The notes: generated by a model from the letters alone, not told the origin. A stretch of DNA of 64,000 bases from Pseudobutyrivibrio xylanivorans DSM 14809 (GCF_900141825.1 NZ_FQYQ01000013.1:19455-83454); one strand, 5' to 3'; numbered from the stretch's first letter, positions 52,950 through 61,963 are shown. Program-made: numbers and translations.

Positions 52950-54419
52950 ATGTATTATCAATATGATAGTCAGTATAAAAATGTGCTTATAAGAACTGCC
53001 CAGGGAAGATTTCCTGAAATCCTCCACAAAGGCGATAAACAATGGAGTATTCTGGCACCGAAGCCAAATGATCCTGATGATATGTATATCAGAGCTATTT
53101 ATTTAGGCGGAGGTTGCTGGGAAAGGCTTGATGATATTGATGAGGATATGGCTGAAAATATCTTGAAGGAATGGGGATATGATGCCAATCCGCCAGAAGC
53201 GGATGGTGTTTTAATACCTGAAAAGAATGCCAATATTGACGGTGTAGATAGATTTCCAGAAGGGTACTTATTCAAAGGAAAATTAAAGAAGATTCGCATC
53301 GATTCTAACTGTATTTGCTTCGGCCCATGCCCGATGCCAGAGGATGAGACGGAACAGCATCTTACTATTACTTTGGAGGGTGGTGTATGGCTTACAAGAT
53401 TATCTTTTGCTAATGGGCAGATAGAAAAGACAAACTTTAAGATAGACGTTGGAGTTGTTAATAATCTGTTTGATGTGATAGAAAATCGTTTTTCGCAGGA
53501 ACATGAGCTTTATTGCGTGACGGATGTGGGGGCCTGGGAAATGATTTTAACAAACGAAGAAGGTAAGGAGTTTCAATACAACGGGCCTTTGCTTGAAAAT
53601 GCTGGAGACAGAGTTGAGGGACTTTCTGATATGGTTAGAGAAGCTACTGGCAGAGATGATTTATTTGTATTTGATGGATGCCCTGAAAAGATTGACTACT
53701 TGAAGCTTGAGTACAACCGTGAGACCAAGATAAAGCCCAAACATTTACCGGAAGAAGCAGAGTATGAATTTGTGACCTGGAATTATGCTGAAGTTTTGAC
53801 AATAGACAGGGCTACGGAGACGCTGACAAATCATATTCAATTTGCTGAGCAGTGTTCTGTTACAAATACTTATCATGTAGAGGAAGGTATCAGTAGCCTT
53901 CTGGATGAATTATGGCCAGAGATGTTTGATGATGTTACAGGCAATCCGCCTGATGCCATTGATGATCCAATGAATCAATGCAACTATAGGATAACTGTTC
54001 GCACACAGCATGGAACCGAAAAGACGATAGAGGGTTCTTTTGATAAACTTGGGCTGCCTGACGAGTATCCGGAGTTTATAGAAAAGATTTATGATTTTAT
54101 GGCTTTCTATGGAATTGGAGAGCTTTTTAACAAAGCGTCTTATGGTAAGGCAAAGCGCACATCATCAGATTATATATTCTGTGATGTAGAGTTTGAGCCG
54201 GGAGGTAAGACCTACTGCTATTTGACAGATGATGATTCTTACGAAGTTGGGGATACTGTTCTTGTTCCTGCGGGACATGATAACCATGAAGCTTTGGTAA
54301 GGATTGTAGATAAAAACTATTATTCTTCTGAAGAAGCGCCATTTCCTGTGGAGAAGGCGAAACATATTATTAAGCGTATTGATGAAGATGAGATAGACGA
54401 TTATCTAGATTTAAAATGA
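52950..54419 (+). CDS. Large acidic protein of unknown function
   Basis: 489 residues, ATG after AAAGGAGGATTGG. The protein is acidic and mostly beta-like, with repeated Trp/Gly-rich loops. The C-terminal ~60 residues (YCYLTDDDSYEVGDTVLVPA ... HEALVRIVDKNYYSSEEAPF) look like a small beta-barrel module (DUF5839-like) seen at the end of varied Clostridial proteins. No catalytic motif is evident. It lies between the macro-domain and KAP genes and probably belongs to the same unit. Confidence 0.65.
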   Translation: MYYQYDSQYKNVLIRTAQGRFPEILHKGDKQWSILAPKPNDPDDMYIRAIYLGGGCWERLDDIDEDMAENILKEWGYDANPPEADGVLIPEKNANIDGVDRFPEGYLFKGKLKKIRIDSNCICFGPCPMPEDETEQHLTITLEGGVWLTRLSFANGQIEKTNFKIDVGVVNNLFDVIENRFSQEHELYCVTDVGAWEMILTNEEGKEFQYNGPLLENAGDRVEGLSDMVREATGRDDLFVFDGCPEKIDYLKLEYNRETKIKPKHLPEEAEYEFVTWNYAEVLTIDRATETLTNHIQFAEQCSVTNTYHVEEGISSLLDELWPEMFDDVTGNPPDAIDDPMNQCNYRITVRTQHGTEKTIEGSFDKLGLPDEYPEFIEKIYDFMAFYGIGELFNKASYGKAKRTSSDYIFCDVEFEPGGKTYCYLTDDDSYEVGDTVLVPAGHDNHEALVRIVDKNYYSSEEAPFPVEKAKHIIKRIDEDEIDDYLDLK

Positions 54420-54442
54420 TATTAAGGTTGGAGGGTTAACTT

Positions 54443-55819
54443 TTGGAATCATATGAATTAAAAGATACAGACGATAATATTTTGGATACATTACTTCATG
54501 ATTCTATATCAAGAAATCAGTCCCTTTATAGATTTCTTGATATGTTAAATACTATTGATGGTAGTGTGTCACTTGCAGTAAACGGTAGATGGGGAACCGG
54601 CAAAACTTTTTTTGTTAAGCAAGCTAAGTTATTGCTCGAAGCAGAGAATCCATTTTTTGAAAATAGACCATACTACAATGAGGTAAGAAATAATTCTTCT
54701 TGGAAAAAGCATAAGGCTGAAATTGGTCAGGAGTTTGCTCCTGTGCTTCCGGTTTATTATGATGCTTGGCTGAATGATAATGCTACAGACCCGATATTAT
54801 CAATTGTTTATGAGATTATTAATCAGCTTGATTTAAAGGATGAGATAAAAGGTAAGCCTGAATTTAAGGAGATTATTAAGGGCGTTGCAATTCCTTTTGT
54901 CGAAAAAAAGACCGGTGTTAATATAGAAAAGTTTTTAGATTCTCTTGAAAGTAAAGATTATTTAGAAGAAATCTCCACACAGCAGCATGTTCATGAACGG
55001 GTTGAAGAATTCATAACAAACGTTATAAAGGAACGTGGAAATCGCTTGGTTATTTTTATTGATGAATTAGATCGTTGTCGCCCAGATTATGCGGTTAATC
55101 TTTTGGAACGTATAAAGCACTATTTCAGCAATGAAAATGTTACATATGTTTTTTCCGTAAATATAGACGAGCTACAGCATACAATAAAGCGGTTCTATGG
55201 TGATGGATTTAGCTCTACTGAATACTTGGATCGTTTTTTTGACTTAACGATAGATATTCCGATGATAGATGTAGATAAGTATTTTAACTCCATTTGTTTT
55301 GCATCCAATGATTTAGCGTCATCTGTTTGTAAAATTGTGGTATCAAAGCTTGATTTTAGTATGAGGCAGGCTGAGAGATTTGCAAAAATCATAAAAATTG
55401 CAATTTATAATAATAGATTTTATAAAAATAATCCAGTCTGGTCAGAGGATAGAGCAAAGTTTTTTATGATGGCTAATGTCGCGCCTTTGATTATTGGATT
55501 AAGAATGGCAGACATTAAGAAATATAGAAAGTTCATTGATGGTAAAGAAGCATCATTTATGCTTGAAGTATACGAAGGTGATAATAAAGATTTAGTAGAT
55601 CATTTTATGCTGAAAAAAAATGAAGTCTTTAAAACTGGTAATAATGCCGCAAATGAAGTGGATTTTAACCAGCGATTAACAGAAATATATGAAGCGATTT
55701 TTGATTACGATAAATCCAATTCATATCAGAAGGAAATTGGATTAATGACTTTTGACAAGAACAGTAAGGCCTGGTTATTGAATGTAATCAATTTGTTTTC
55801 ATTGCAGATTGAGTTTTAA
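54443..55819 (+). CDS. KAP-family P-loop NTPase
   Basis: 458 residues, TTG start with TTGGAGGG upstream. Walker A NGRWGTGKTFF is at about 46-56 and Walker B VIFIDELDRCRPDYAVN near 203-219, the characteristic KAP sequence. DUF-like C-terminal helices follow. Unlike classical KAP proteins no transmembrane helix interrupts the NTPase domain. Members of this STAND-related group are frequent in anti-phage systems, often as sensors or membrane-associated effectors. It is the last gene of the operon; a terminator follows. Confidence 0.85.
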   Translation: MESYELKDTDDNILDTLLHDSISRNQSLYRFLDMLNTIDGSVSLAVNGRWGTGKTFFVKQAKLLLEAENPFFENRPYYNEVRNNSSWKKHKAEIGQEFAPVLPVYYDAWLNDNATDPILSIVYEIINQLDLKDEIKGKPEFKEIIKGVAIPFVEKKTGVNIEKFLDSLESKDYLEEISTQQHVHERVEEFITNVIKERGNRLVIFIDELDRCRPDYAVNLLERIKHYFSNENVTYVFSVNIDELQHTIKRFYGDGFSSTEYLDRFFDLTIDIPMIDVDKYFNSICFASNDLASSVCKIVVSKLDFSMRQAERFAKIIKIAIYNNRFYKNNPVWSEDRAKFFMMANVAPLIIGLRMADIKKYRKFIDGKEASFMLEVYEGDNKDLVDHFMLKKNEVFKTGNNAANEVDFNQRLTEIYEAIFDYDKSNSYQKEIGLMTFDKNSKAWLLNVINLFSLQIEF

Positions 55820-55841
55820 TTCATATATACAAAGAATTTTA

Positions 55842-55876
55842 AAAGAACAGCTAACCTTAACGGTGAGCTGTTCTTT
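55842..55876. terminator. Bidirectional terminator between convergent genes
   Basis: AAAGAACAGCT (55842-55852) pairs with AGCTGTTCTTT (55866-55876). It is A-rich before and T-rich after the stem, so it can stop transcription from both sides. Confidence 0.8.
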
Positions 55877-55888
55877 GTATATACGGTA

Positions 55889-56551
55889 TTAGAATAAATC
55901 CTCATCTGCAGGCACAAATTTTTCTCTAAATTTTTGAGGCGCACAATAGGAGTCTGAGCTCAATTCATTAAGGTATGTATTGATTAATATTTTATAAGCT
56001 TCTTCTGGCATGCCTTTTTCTGAATTGAAGTTCTCAATATCCAAGTATTTTTTAATGAAGGCATTGATTGCGATATTATCACTGTCGCTATTGTCATAGC
56101 ATGCAGAGGCTCCATTAATCATTTTATCAAATTTAAAGCCTTCAAATCGTGCACTGTTATTATCATAATTTGGGAATAGCAGAGCTTGGTATTCGGTAGA
56201 TGTAGGAAAATCTTCCCACTGATTGTTAGCATCTGTTTCCTGAAGTGTTACTGTTTTTAATATAGCTCTTTTGGATTTAAACAAATCGATAATCCATGAA
56301 CCGATGCTTCTAGCACTAATTTGAGATGAAGCTGTTTTACGTCCGAATAATTCATCAAGTGAAACACCAAAGTAATCAGCTAATGCAATATACTGTTCAA
56401 TTGTAAAGTGGCGTCCTTTTTTTTGATTAAGCGCTGAGCTGAAATTCGGTTGATTTGTTCCGAGAACTTTTTCAGCTAATTCTTTTTGTTTAATTTTGGA
56501 TTTATTCATTCTTTCCCTAATGAAATTGTTAGCATTTTCAATATATTCCAT
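55889..56551 (-). CDS. XRE-family repressor, minus strand
   Basis: 220 residues from ATG at 56551 (MEYIENANNFIRERMNKSKI), preceded by AAAGGTGAC; the upstream extension is AT-rich noncoding DNA. HTH at about residues 15-70 (KQKELAEKVLGTNQPNFSSA, YFGVSLDELFGR). The C-terminal 150 residues are acidic and of unknown fold. It is convergent with the KAP gene and faces an AT-rich control region with TATATCGATATA dyads, so it probably represses its own promoter and perhaps the opposite-strand genes. Confidence 0.82.
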   Translation of the reverse strand: MEYIENANNFIRERMNKSKIKQKELAEKVLGTNQPNFSSALNQKKGRHFTIEQYIALADYFGVSLDELFGRKTASSQISARSIGSWIIDLFKSKRAILKTVTLQETDANNQWEDFPTSTEYQALLFPNYDNNSARFEGFKFDKMINGASACYDNSDSDNIAINAFIKKYLDIENFNSEKGMPEEAYKILINTYLNELSSDSYCAPQKFREKFVPADEDLF

Positions 56552-56982
56552 AATGTAGTCACCTTTTCTAAAATGATATGCGATATTGTTAATATATATC
56601 GTTGTTATATATATCGATATAATAGCATTAAAGTGATATAAGTACAATTAAATATATGACTTTTGATATATCGTATGTCGATAAATATAATTTAATCATA
56701 GGAACTAGTTACTATGATTATTAGGACTGAAGTTTTTCATTAAAGGAAGGAGTAATAATGTAATGAAAGATATGAGGTAAAGTGTAAGAGGTGCACTTGC
56801 CTCATGTAAAAGTCCATATATCGGGACAGGTATTTTTGTTAGCATTAGAATCATAAGGTAGAGGACACGTTTTTCACGACTGTCAGATATTTTTGTTATT
56901 TTGTAGGCTATTATTGCGAACAGGTGTTCGAGGTGATATACTTTCAATTAGGAAGTAACGAAAGAACGAAAGAAAGGCTTTG
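56552..56982. promoter_or_regulatory. 431-bp AT-rich control region with dyads
   Basis: No convincing gene; an 80-residue minus-strand frame here is dismissed. TATATCGATATA (56610-56621) is a perfect palindrome, with ATATATCG half-sites at 56593 and around 56665. CGAAC-AGGT-GTTCG (56917-56930) is a further dyad before the Cys-rich gene. The region probably controls the divergent repressor and the plus-strand genes. Confidence 0.5.
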
Positions 56983-57291
56983 ATGGTGATGAATTCTGTG
57001 GAGGAAAAAATTGGGGGAGTCCCTGTCAGTAAAGGGCATGCAGAGGGCGTTAATAAACAGTATGTAACGGAGTGTTATAGTGAATATAAGAAAATTGATT
57101 TCTATTGTAAGAACTGTAAGAAGTCAATGCGGATGTCGTACTGTTTATGTGGTGATGATAATGCACCTGCTATGAATGGAATTATATTAAAGTGTCATAC
57201 ACATAAGTGTACCAGAGTAATTACTTTAAAAAGGTTTACTGAAGGACAAATTAAAAAGAAAACAGAACCTTCAGGTAAGTGTTATTTATAA
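56983..57291 (+). CDS. Cysteine-rich protein, copy 1
   Basis: 102 residues from ATG 56983 (AGAAAGG site upstream). The first ~35 residues are variable; the rest contains FYCKNCKKSMRMSYCLCG, KCHTHKC and a GKCYL terminus: CxxC and CxxxC pairs that probably bind zinc. A second copy lies at 58632-58838, and a regulator-like gene lies between them. No function is recognised. DNA around the stop codon is also conserved between the two copies. Confidence 0.65.
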   Translation: MVMNSVEEKIGGVPVSKGHAEGVNKQYVTECYSEYKKIDFYCKNCKKSMRMSYCLCGDDNAPAMNGIILKCHTHKCTRVITLKRFTEGQIKKKTEPSGKCYL

Positions 57292-57399
57292 AAATACCAA
57301 AGAAAAATAAAAAATACCTCATTTTATACCATGACTATTTAAAGAGAATCTTGAATAATAATGGCATAACTAAACTAATATGAATGGAGGATGTGGTAT

Positions 57400-58584
57400 A
57401 TGCTCAAAGATTATATGGGCTGCAAATGCATTTTTCTTAATAAGAAATATGATCAACTTATGGATGAAGACTCGCGGACCAAAACAGATATACAAAGAAT
57501 TATTTGTTATAAGATTGAAGAACTTTCTTCACAGACAGATAATAATTTAGCTCCGGTTGGCATCGAGACAATAAGGCGTTGGAACAAGTTTAAGGATGAT
57601 ATGCCTATGAGCCAGCCTGGAAAAATAGAGTATGTTGAAATAATTGCGGAAGTACTTGGCGTTGAAGTTAACGACTTAATTGTTCCTTATGAAGAAAATA
57701 GAAGAATTGGTAATGAGAATTGTTCTACTCCGGCAGAGAACGAACATGCATTATCTAGTCAAGAAATAGAGGAAACAATAAATATTATAAAAAAGCTTCC
57801 GATGGTGAAATACTATTTAGAATCAATATTGTGGTATTTCTATGGCATACCGTTAGGGTTGCTTGAAAAGTACCGACTATTTAAAGGTACATCTGACAAT
57901 TACTATGAATTGGGAGCCTATTTGGTTGAAATAGGTAATCAAATTAAATTGCCGGTTGATGTAGTTGCATTCCAAAAAGGAAATTGGTTGCAGGCTCTTT
58001 GGGATAAGAAATATATTCGTAATAAGATAAAGTTTTATGGCGTTGATAAGTTGTTCGTTATCACTTGCCTAAAATACTTAAGTAAAATAAATATTAGATG
58101 GTATCAAGTTATTAGTGTTTTTTATGGTCCGAGAGCCTTGAGCAATGAACTGATTCAGGCAATGTCATACGTATTGCAAATCGCTGCGTACAGAAAATTA
58201 CAATATGCTCTTCCTGTGCAAGATATAGATAGTTGTAATTCCTTTGAAAAGCTATCTGAGAAGTCAGTAATTGATTTTGTCGCTGATGCGGAGGTTGTAC
58301 TATTGCCTGAGAGTTATGAAAGAGTTGGAGGCATAAAAAAGCGTTTTGATGTCATAGAAAGATACCTAAATAACCATGGGATAAAGCTTCCCAAATGTAC
58401 GACTAGAGATACTTGCGAGATGAGTAACTTGCATGATATTAGAGATGCATTTTGTCTTGTAACAACCGAGGGGGCGATTATTTTTTACGATAACGGTTAT
58501 ATGGGAGATGAAATGTTAAAGCAGCAAGTAGAAGCTTATGCATATGAGAATAATATAGGATTAATATATTGCCGTAGTTTGTGA
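57400..58584 (+). CDS. Regulator-like protein of unknown family between the Cys-rich pair
   Basis: 394 residues from ATG 57400, 9 nt after GGAGG; ATG 57391 directly abuts the site. The N-terminal ~100 residues (KTDIQRIICYKIEELSS, VGIETIRRWNKF, EIIAEVLGVEVNDLIVPYEE) look like an HTH domain of the MrpR/CI type, followed by ~290 residues of unknown, partly helical sequence with YFYGIPLGLLEKYRLF and a C-terminal TTEGAIIFYDNGYMGDE. No enzyme motif. Probably a regulator. Confidence 0.6.
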   Translation: MLKDYMGCKCIFLNKKYDQLMDEDSRTKTDIQRIICYKIEELSSQTDNNLAPVGIETIRRWNKFKDDMPMSQPGKIEYVEIIAEVLGVEVNDLIVPYEENRRIGNENCSTPAENEHALSSQEIEETINIIKKLPMVKYYLESILWYFYGIPLGLLEKYRLFKGTSDNYYELGAYLVEIGNQIKLPVDVVAFQKGNWLQALWDKKYIRNKIKFYGVDKLFVITCLKYLSKINIRWYQVISVFYGPRALSNELIQAMSYVLQIAAYRKLQYALPVQDIDSCNSFEKLSEKSVIDFVADAEVVLLPESYERVGGIKKRFDVIERYLNNHGIKLPKCTTRDTCEMSNLHDIRDAFCLVTTEGAIIFYDNGYMGDEMLKQQVEAYAYENNIGLIYCRSL

Positions 58585-58631
58585 TGTTTTGATTTTGCAT
58601 GTGTTTGAACATTACGGGGGTGGAATAATGT

Positions 58632-58838
58632 ATGCAAAAGGTAGATTTTTATTGTAAAAAATGTAAGAAATATATGAGCATTTCATATATACCTATAGGA
58701 GATAAGGAACATCTTGTTTTGCCTGGGGTCATAATGAAGTGCCATACAAACAAGTGTAAAAGAGTAGTTACACTAAAGAATTGTTCGGAAGAAAGAATAA
58801 TAGTACGAACAGAAAAAAACGGTAAATGTTATTTATAA
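58632..58838 (+). CDS. Cysteine-rich protein, copy 2
   Basis: 68 residues, ATG after GGGGTGG. It aligns with copy 1 from FYCKKCKKYM through MKCHTNKCKRVVTLKNC to the identical GKCYL end, but lacks copy 1's N-terminal extension and has fewer cysteines in the middle. A long-stem terminator follows. Confidence 0.65.
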   Translation: MQKVDFYCKKCKKYMSISYIPIGDKEHLVLPGVIMKCHTNKCKRVVTLKNCSEERIIVRTEKNGKCYL

Positions 58839-58883
58839 AAATTGAATTAAGGCTTCATGATATGGGGACATAGATCCACCGCG

Positions 58884-58937
58884 GACGCATGAAAAGATAA
58901 TCGGCTAAAGCTGAATCTTTTTATGTGTCTTTTTCTT
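58884..58937 (+). terminator. Long-stem terminator
   Basis: GACGCATGAAAAGAT (58884-58898) pairs with ATCTTTTTATGTGTC (58915-58929) over 15 bp including two G-U pairs, followed by TTTTTCTTTTT. A short TTCCGG/CCGGAA hairpin (58939-58957) comes next, just before the regulator's ribosome-binding site. Confidence 0.8.
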
Positions 58938-58968
58938 TTTCCGGTTATCAGCCGGAAAAGAGGAGAAG

Positions 58969-59328
58969 ATGAAAAAAGTAAATAGAAACAATGGAGCAAT
59001 TGATGTAACAACAGTTGGGGGAAGAATTAAGAAACTAAGAACAGATGCTGGATTTACCCAAGAGGAGCTTGCTATAGAACTTCATCTTGAGGGGAAGTCT
59101 GCTATTTCCAATTATGAGAACAACAGCAGAGGTGTTTCAGCGGAGATGCTTACACAGCTCAGTCGCCTGTTTCATGTATCTGCTGATTATATATTAAACG
59201 GTGATTCACCGGATAATCTTGATCCTATCGTTAATGAAGCAATAGAGATTCTAAACAATCTGAAGACAGACAAGGCTAAGAAGTCTGCACTTGAAATGCT
59301 AAGGCAGATTCAGATTCTTGAGAGATAA
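58969..59328 (+). CDS. XRE-family regulator near the integrase
   Basis: 119 residues, ATG after AGAGGAGAAG. Cro/CI HTH at about 14-70 (GRIKKLRTDAGFTQEELAIE, SAISNYENNSRG) and a helical C-terminus (KSALEMLRQIQILE). Closely spaced TTCCGG/CCGGAA dyad upstream. It probably controls the genes at the integrase end of the element. Confidence 0.85.
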   Translation: MKKVNRNNGAIDVTTVGGRIKKLRTDAGFTQEELAIELHLEGKSAISNYENNSRGVSAEMLTQLSRLFHVSADYILNGDSPDNLDPIVNEAIEILNNLKTDKAKKSALEMLRQIQILER

Positions 59329-59349
59329 GGTTCACATTATGTGTACCTT
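59327..59349. promoter_or_regulatory. Dyad at the end of the XRE gene
   Basis: AAGGT-T-CACA...TGTG-T-ACCTT forms a near-perfect inverted repeat overlapping the stop codon. It has no T run, so it is more likely a binding site than a terminator. Confidence 0.35.
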
Positions 59350-59466
59350 ATGTTCACATACGCGCTAACGAATATAAGGCGCATTCCAATTAGACTTATA
59401 CATGTAAGAGTTACGAAGCGGCGCGCAGCCAAGTGACATAAACACAACTGAATATAGGAGGTGTAT

Positions 59467-60027
59467 ATGGCCACTATGGTTAATATCTATGAAAGCTACG
59501 GTGACAAATCAGCGAGGGAGAGGGCCGAACTGATTTATTCCAATTACTCTTCTTTCCAGGGAATCATCGAGGATTGCAAGATGAGACTGATCTACGAGAT
59601 TAAGGCAGAGAAGGAAAGAAAGCGTAGCAATCATAAAGATGAACTTGGAGTCCGTATTCAGAATTTGGGTAATTATAGTAATCCTACAGCGGATGAAGCG
59701 GTTCTTGATGTAATGCTTGAGGGAGCTATCAAAGGACTGAATTCAGCAGAGGATGCTTTATCAGATCCGGCTTTGGTACAGGAGTTCAAGCGAAGAGAGT
59801 ATGTCATTGTAATGATGGCAGATGAATATGCTTCTTTTAAGAGACACCTGCATGCACTCAGTGTGAAAGAGCAGGAACTTATTATTCCGCTTTTGAAACA
59901 GGAGAAGGATTATTACACTTTGGCAGAGGAAGCTGGTGTTACTGTTCCTGTTGTCAGGAGAAAAGCAAGCCGTATTCATTGTGAAGTGATTTCCTACATG
60001 GAAAATTATTTCATCGAAAAGCTATAG
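59467..60027 (+). CDS. Sigma-like ICE protein
   Basis: 186 residues from ATG 59467, 5 nt after AGGAGG. The C-terminal region (LSVKEQELIIPLLKQEKDYY, TLAEEAGVTVPVVRRKASRI) resembles region 4 of sigma-70 factors, an HTH that binds -35 elements. The N-terminal ~110 residues are helical and charged. Such proteins precede integrases in many Clostridial ICEs and may activate excision. A 52-residue gene follows 11 nt later. Confidence 0.72.
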   Translation: MATMVNIYESYGDKSARERAELIYSNYSSFQGIIEDCKMRLIYEIKAEKERKRSNHKDELGVRIQNLGNYSNPTADEAVLDVMLEGAIKGLNSAEDALSDPALVQEFKRREYVIVMMADEYASFKRHLHALSVKEQELIIPLLKQEKDYYTLAEEAGVTVPVVRRKASRIHCEVISYMENYFIEKL

Positions 60028-60038
60028 GAGGGATGTGC

Positions 60039-60197
60039 ATGAAGGAATTAAAAGAACTTACATTTCCTCCGGAAGCTGAGGAAATGGCTATCAAGCTTGC
60101 TGCTTTTGATATTATGAAGCAGCTCAATAAAGAAGGTAAAATTACAGATGAAGAGTTGAGGTATATTGCTGAAAAACGCAATTTACCCATTGAGTAA
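60039..60197 (+). CDS. SHOCT-like small protein
   Basis: 52 residues (MKELKELTFPPEAEEMAIKL...). The C-terminal LNKEGKITDEELRYIAEKR resembles the short SHOCT-type helical module. ATG 60039 chosen over ATG 60033, which abuts the GGAGGG site. It is located between the sigma-like gene and the recombinase as in related elements. Confidence 0.6.
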   Translation: MKELKELTFPPEAEEMAIKLAAFDIMKQLNKEGKITDEELRYIAEKRNLPIE

Positions 60198-60274
60198 ACA
60201 AGATAATAATTTTATAATTAAGCTGTATCTAGGTTTCATCTAGTACAGCTTGATTGAGGAATGCGAGGTGCGTT

Positions 60275-61963
60275 ATGGCGCGAAAAGTTGCTATCTACGC
60301 CCGTGTTTCCACAGAGCATGAGGCGCAGATTTCTGCATTGGAAAATCAGGTGCAGTACTATGATGATATATTGAGCAGGCATACGGACTGGACTTTGGTG
60401 GATAGATATATTGATGAAGGTATCACCGGTACATCTATTCACAAGCGTGATTCGTTTATGCGAATGCTCAGAGATGCAAAAGAAAAGAAATTTGATCTAA
60501 TTGTAACCAGAGAGGTATCCAGGTTTGCAAGAAACACAGTTGATACACTGCAGCAGACCAGAACCCTCAAGACTTATGGCGTGGAGGTGTGGTTCACAGA
60601 AGATAATATCTGGACAATGAATGATGAGGATGGAGAGCTTAGACTTTCTATCATGGCTACGCTGGCTCAGAACGAGAGTAAGAAAATTTCACAGAGAGTA
60701 AAAGCTGGTCAGATGATTTCATTTAAGAATGGAGTCTTATATGGCAATGGCAATATTCTTGGTTACGACAGAGTAGGTGATAAGCTTGTTGTTAATAAGG
60801 AACAGGCCGACACTGTAAAGCGAATCTTTGAACTTTATCTTAAAGGCAATGGTGTCCGTAAGATTCAGGACATCATGGAGCAGGAAGGGCGAAAGACAGC
60901 GACAGGACTTACCAGATGGCAGTCTGGCAATGTAAACAGAGTTCTGCAGAATCCTTTTTATTGCGGTAGAATTGTTTATCGTAAGCAGTATGTTCCTGAT
61001 TATTTGGTTCAAAAGAAAATCAACAATCATGGAGCAGTTGATAAGGTGTATGTGGAAGGTACACATGAAAAGCTGGTTTCTCCTGAGGACTTTGACAGAG
61101 CACAGGAGATAAGAGAAAAACATCGAACCGGTAAACGTGATAAAGCCGGTAGATTGCTTGGCCAGTCGCCCTGCAAGAATATCTGGGGTAACAAATGTGT
61201 TTGTTCCTGTGGTCATGCCATGAACAGAAGAGTAGCTCACAAGGCAAAAGATGGTTCAGATTCCTTTGTATATCAATGCTATGGACAGCTTCGAACGGGG
61301 ACTCCCGAAGGAAGAAGGAAAAAGGGACTTGATACTGAAGGCATTTGTGATAACTCATCATTTATGGGATGGAAGTTAGAAGTTCAGGCTGATTTCATTT
61401 TCAAGAAAGTTCTTTCTAACAAGGAAGCTATTTATAAGGAAGCTATGGCTATGGCACAGGATGTTGCCGAGGTAAAGGCTCCGGAGAGAAACGATAAGGA
61501 AATGCTTGAACGTAACATGCGTCAGATTGAAAAGTTTAACAGACAGATTGCGAATCTGGTCGACATGTGTACTGAAGGAGATATTTCCAGAGAAGTCTTC
61601 CGCAGCAAGAAAAAGAAGTTAGAAGATCAAATCTTAAATCTTGAAAAATTAAATGACGAATGCAGACAACGGGTTTTAGAATTGGAAGATAATGAAGCAA
61701 AGGATAGACGTATTGATAGTCTCTCAGAGTTCATTAGAATGACTGCCTTTGATTCCAGAGCCAAGATACCTGAAACAGTGATTGATAATTTCGTTGATCA
61801 GATTGTTTATGATCACGGAGTATTTAAGTGGTATCTTAATCCGGCATATGGAAATGAGATTTATAGTCAAGCAACTTCCGATTGGAAAAAAAAACAGCTG
61901 CAGGAATCTATGAATGATAAAGTGTTGTTACCTGCCTGCACCAGCACAGGCAGCTATAGCTAA
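60275..61963 (+). CDS. Large serine recombinase (ICE integrase)
   Basis: 562 residues from ATG 60275 (GAGGTG upstream); the in-frame ATG 21 nt earlier lacks a site. Catalytic domain with Ser12 in AIYARVSTEHEAQ, REVSRFARNTVD and the arginine set, then the recombinase domain (NVNRVLQNPFYCGRIVYRKQ), a zinc ribbon (CVCSCGHAMNRR ... FVYQCYG) and a coiled-coil C-terminal segment (MLERNMRQIEKFNRQIANLV). It would integrate and excise the ICE by attP x attB recombination, without requiring homology beyond a short core. Confidence 0.95.
   Translation: MARKVAIYARVSTEHEAQISALENQVQYYDDILSRHTDWTLVDRYIDEGITGTSIHKRDSFMRMLRDAKEKKFDLIVTREVSRFARNTVDTLQQTRTLKTYGVEVWFTEDNIWTMNDEDGELRLSIMATLAQNESKKISQRVKAGQMISFKNGVLYGNGNILGYDRVGDKLVVNKEQADTVKRIFELYLKGNGVRKIQDIMEQEGRKTATGLTRWQSGNVNRVLQNPFYCGRIVYRKQYVPDYLVQKKINNHGAVDKVYVEGTHEKLVSPEDFDRAQEIREKHRTGKRDKAGRLLGQSPCKNIWGNKCVCSCGHAMNRRVAHKAKDGSDSFVYQCYGQLRTGTPEGRRKKGLDTEGICDNSSFMGWKLEVQADFIFKKVLSNKEAIYKEAMAMAQDVAEVKAPERNDKEMLERNMRQIEKFNRQIANLVDMCTEGDISREVFRSKKKKLEDQILNLEKLNDECRQRVLELEDNEAKDRRIDSLSEFIRMTAFDSRAKIPETVIDNFVDQIVYDHGVFKWYLNPAYGNEIYSQATSDWKKKQLQESMNDKVLLPACTSTGSYS

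Noticed and set aside
56705..56947. 80-residue minus-strand hydrophobic frame
   Set aside because: No ribosome-binding site, AT-rich composition and position in a control region with dyads.
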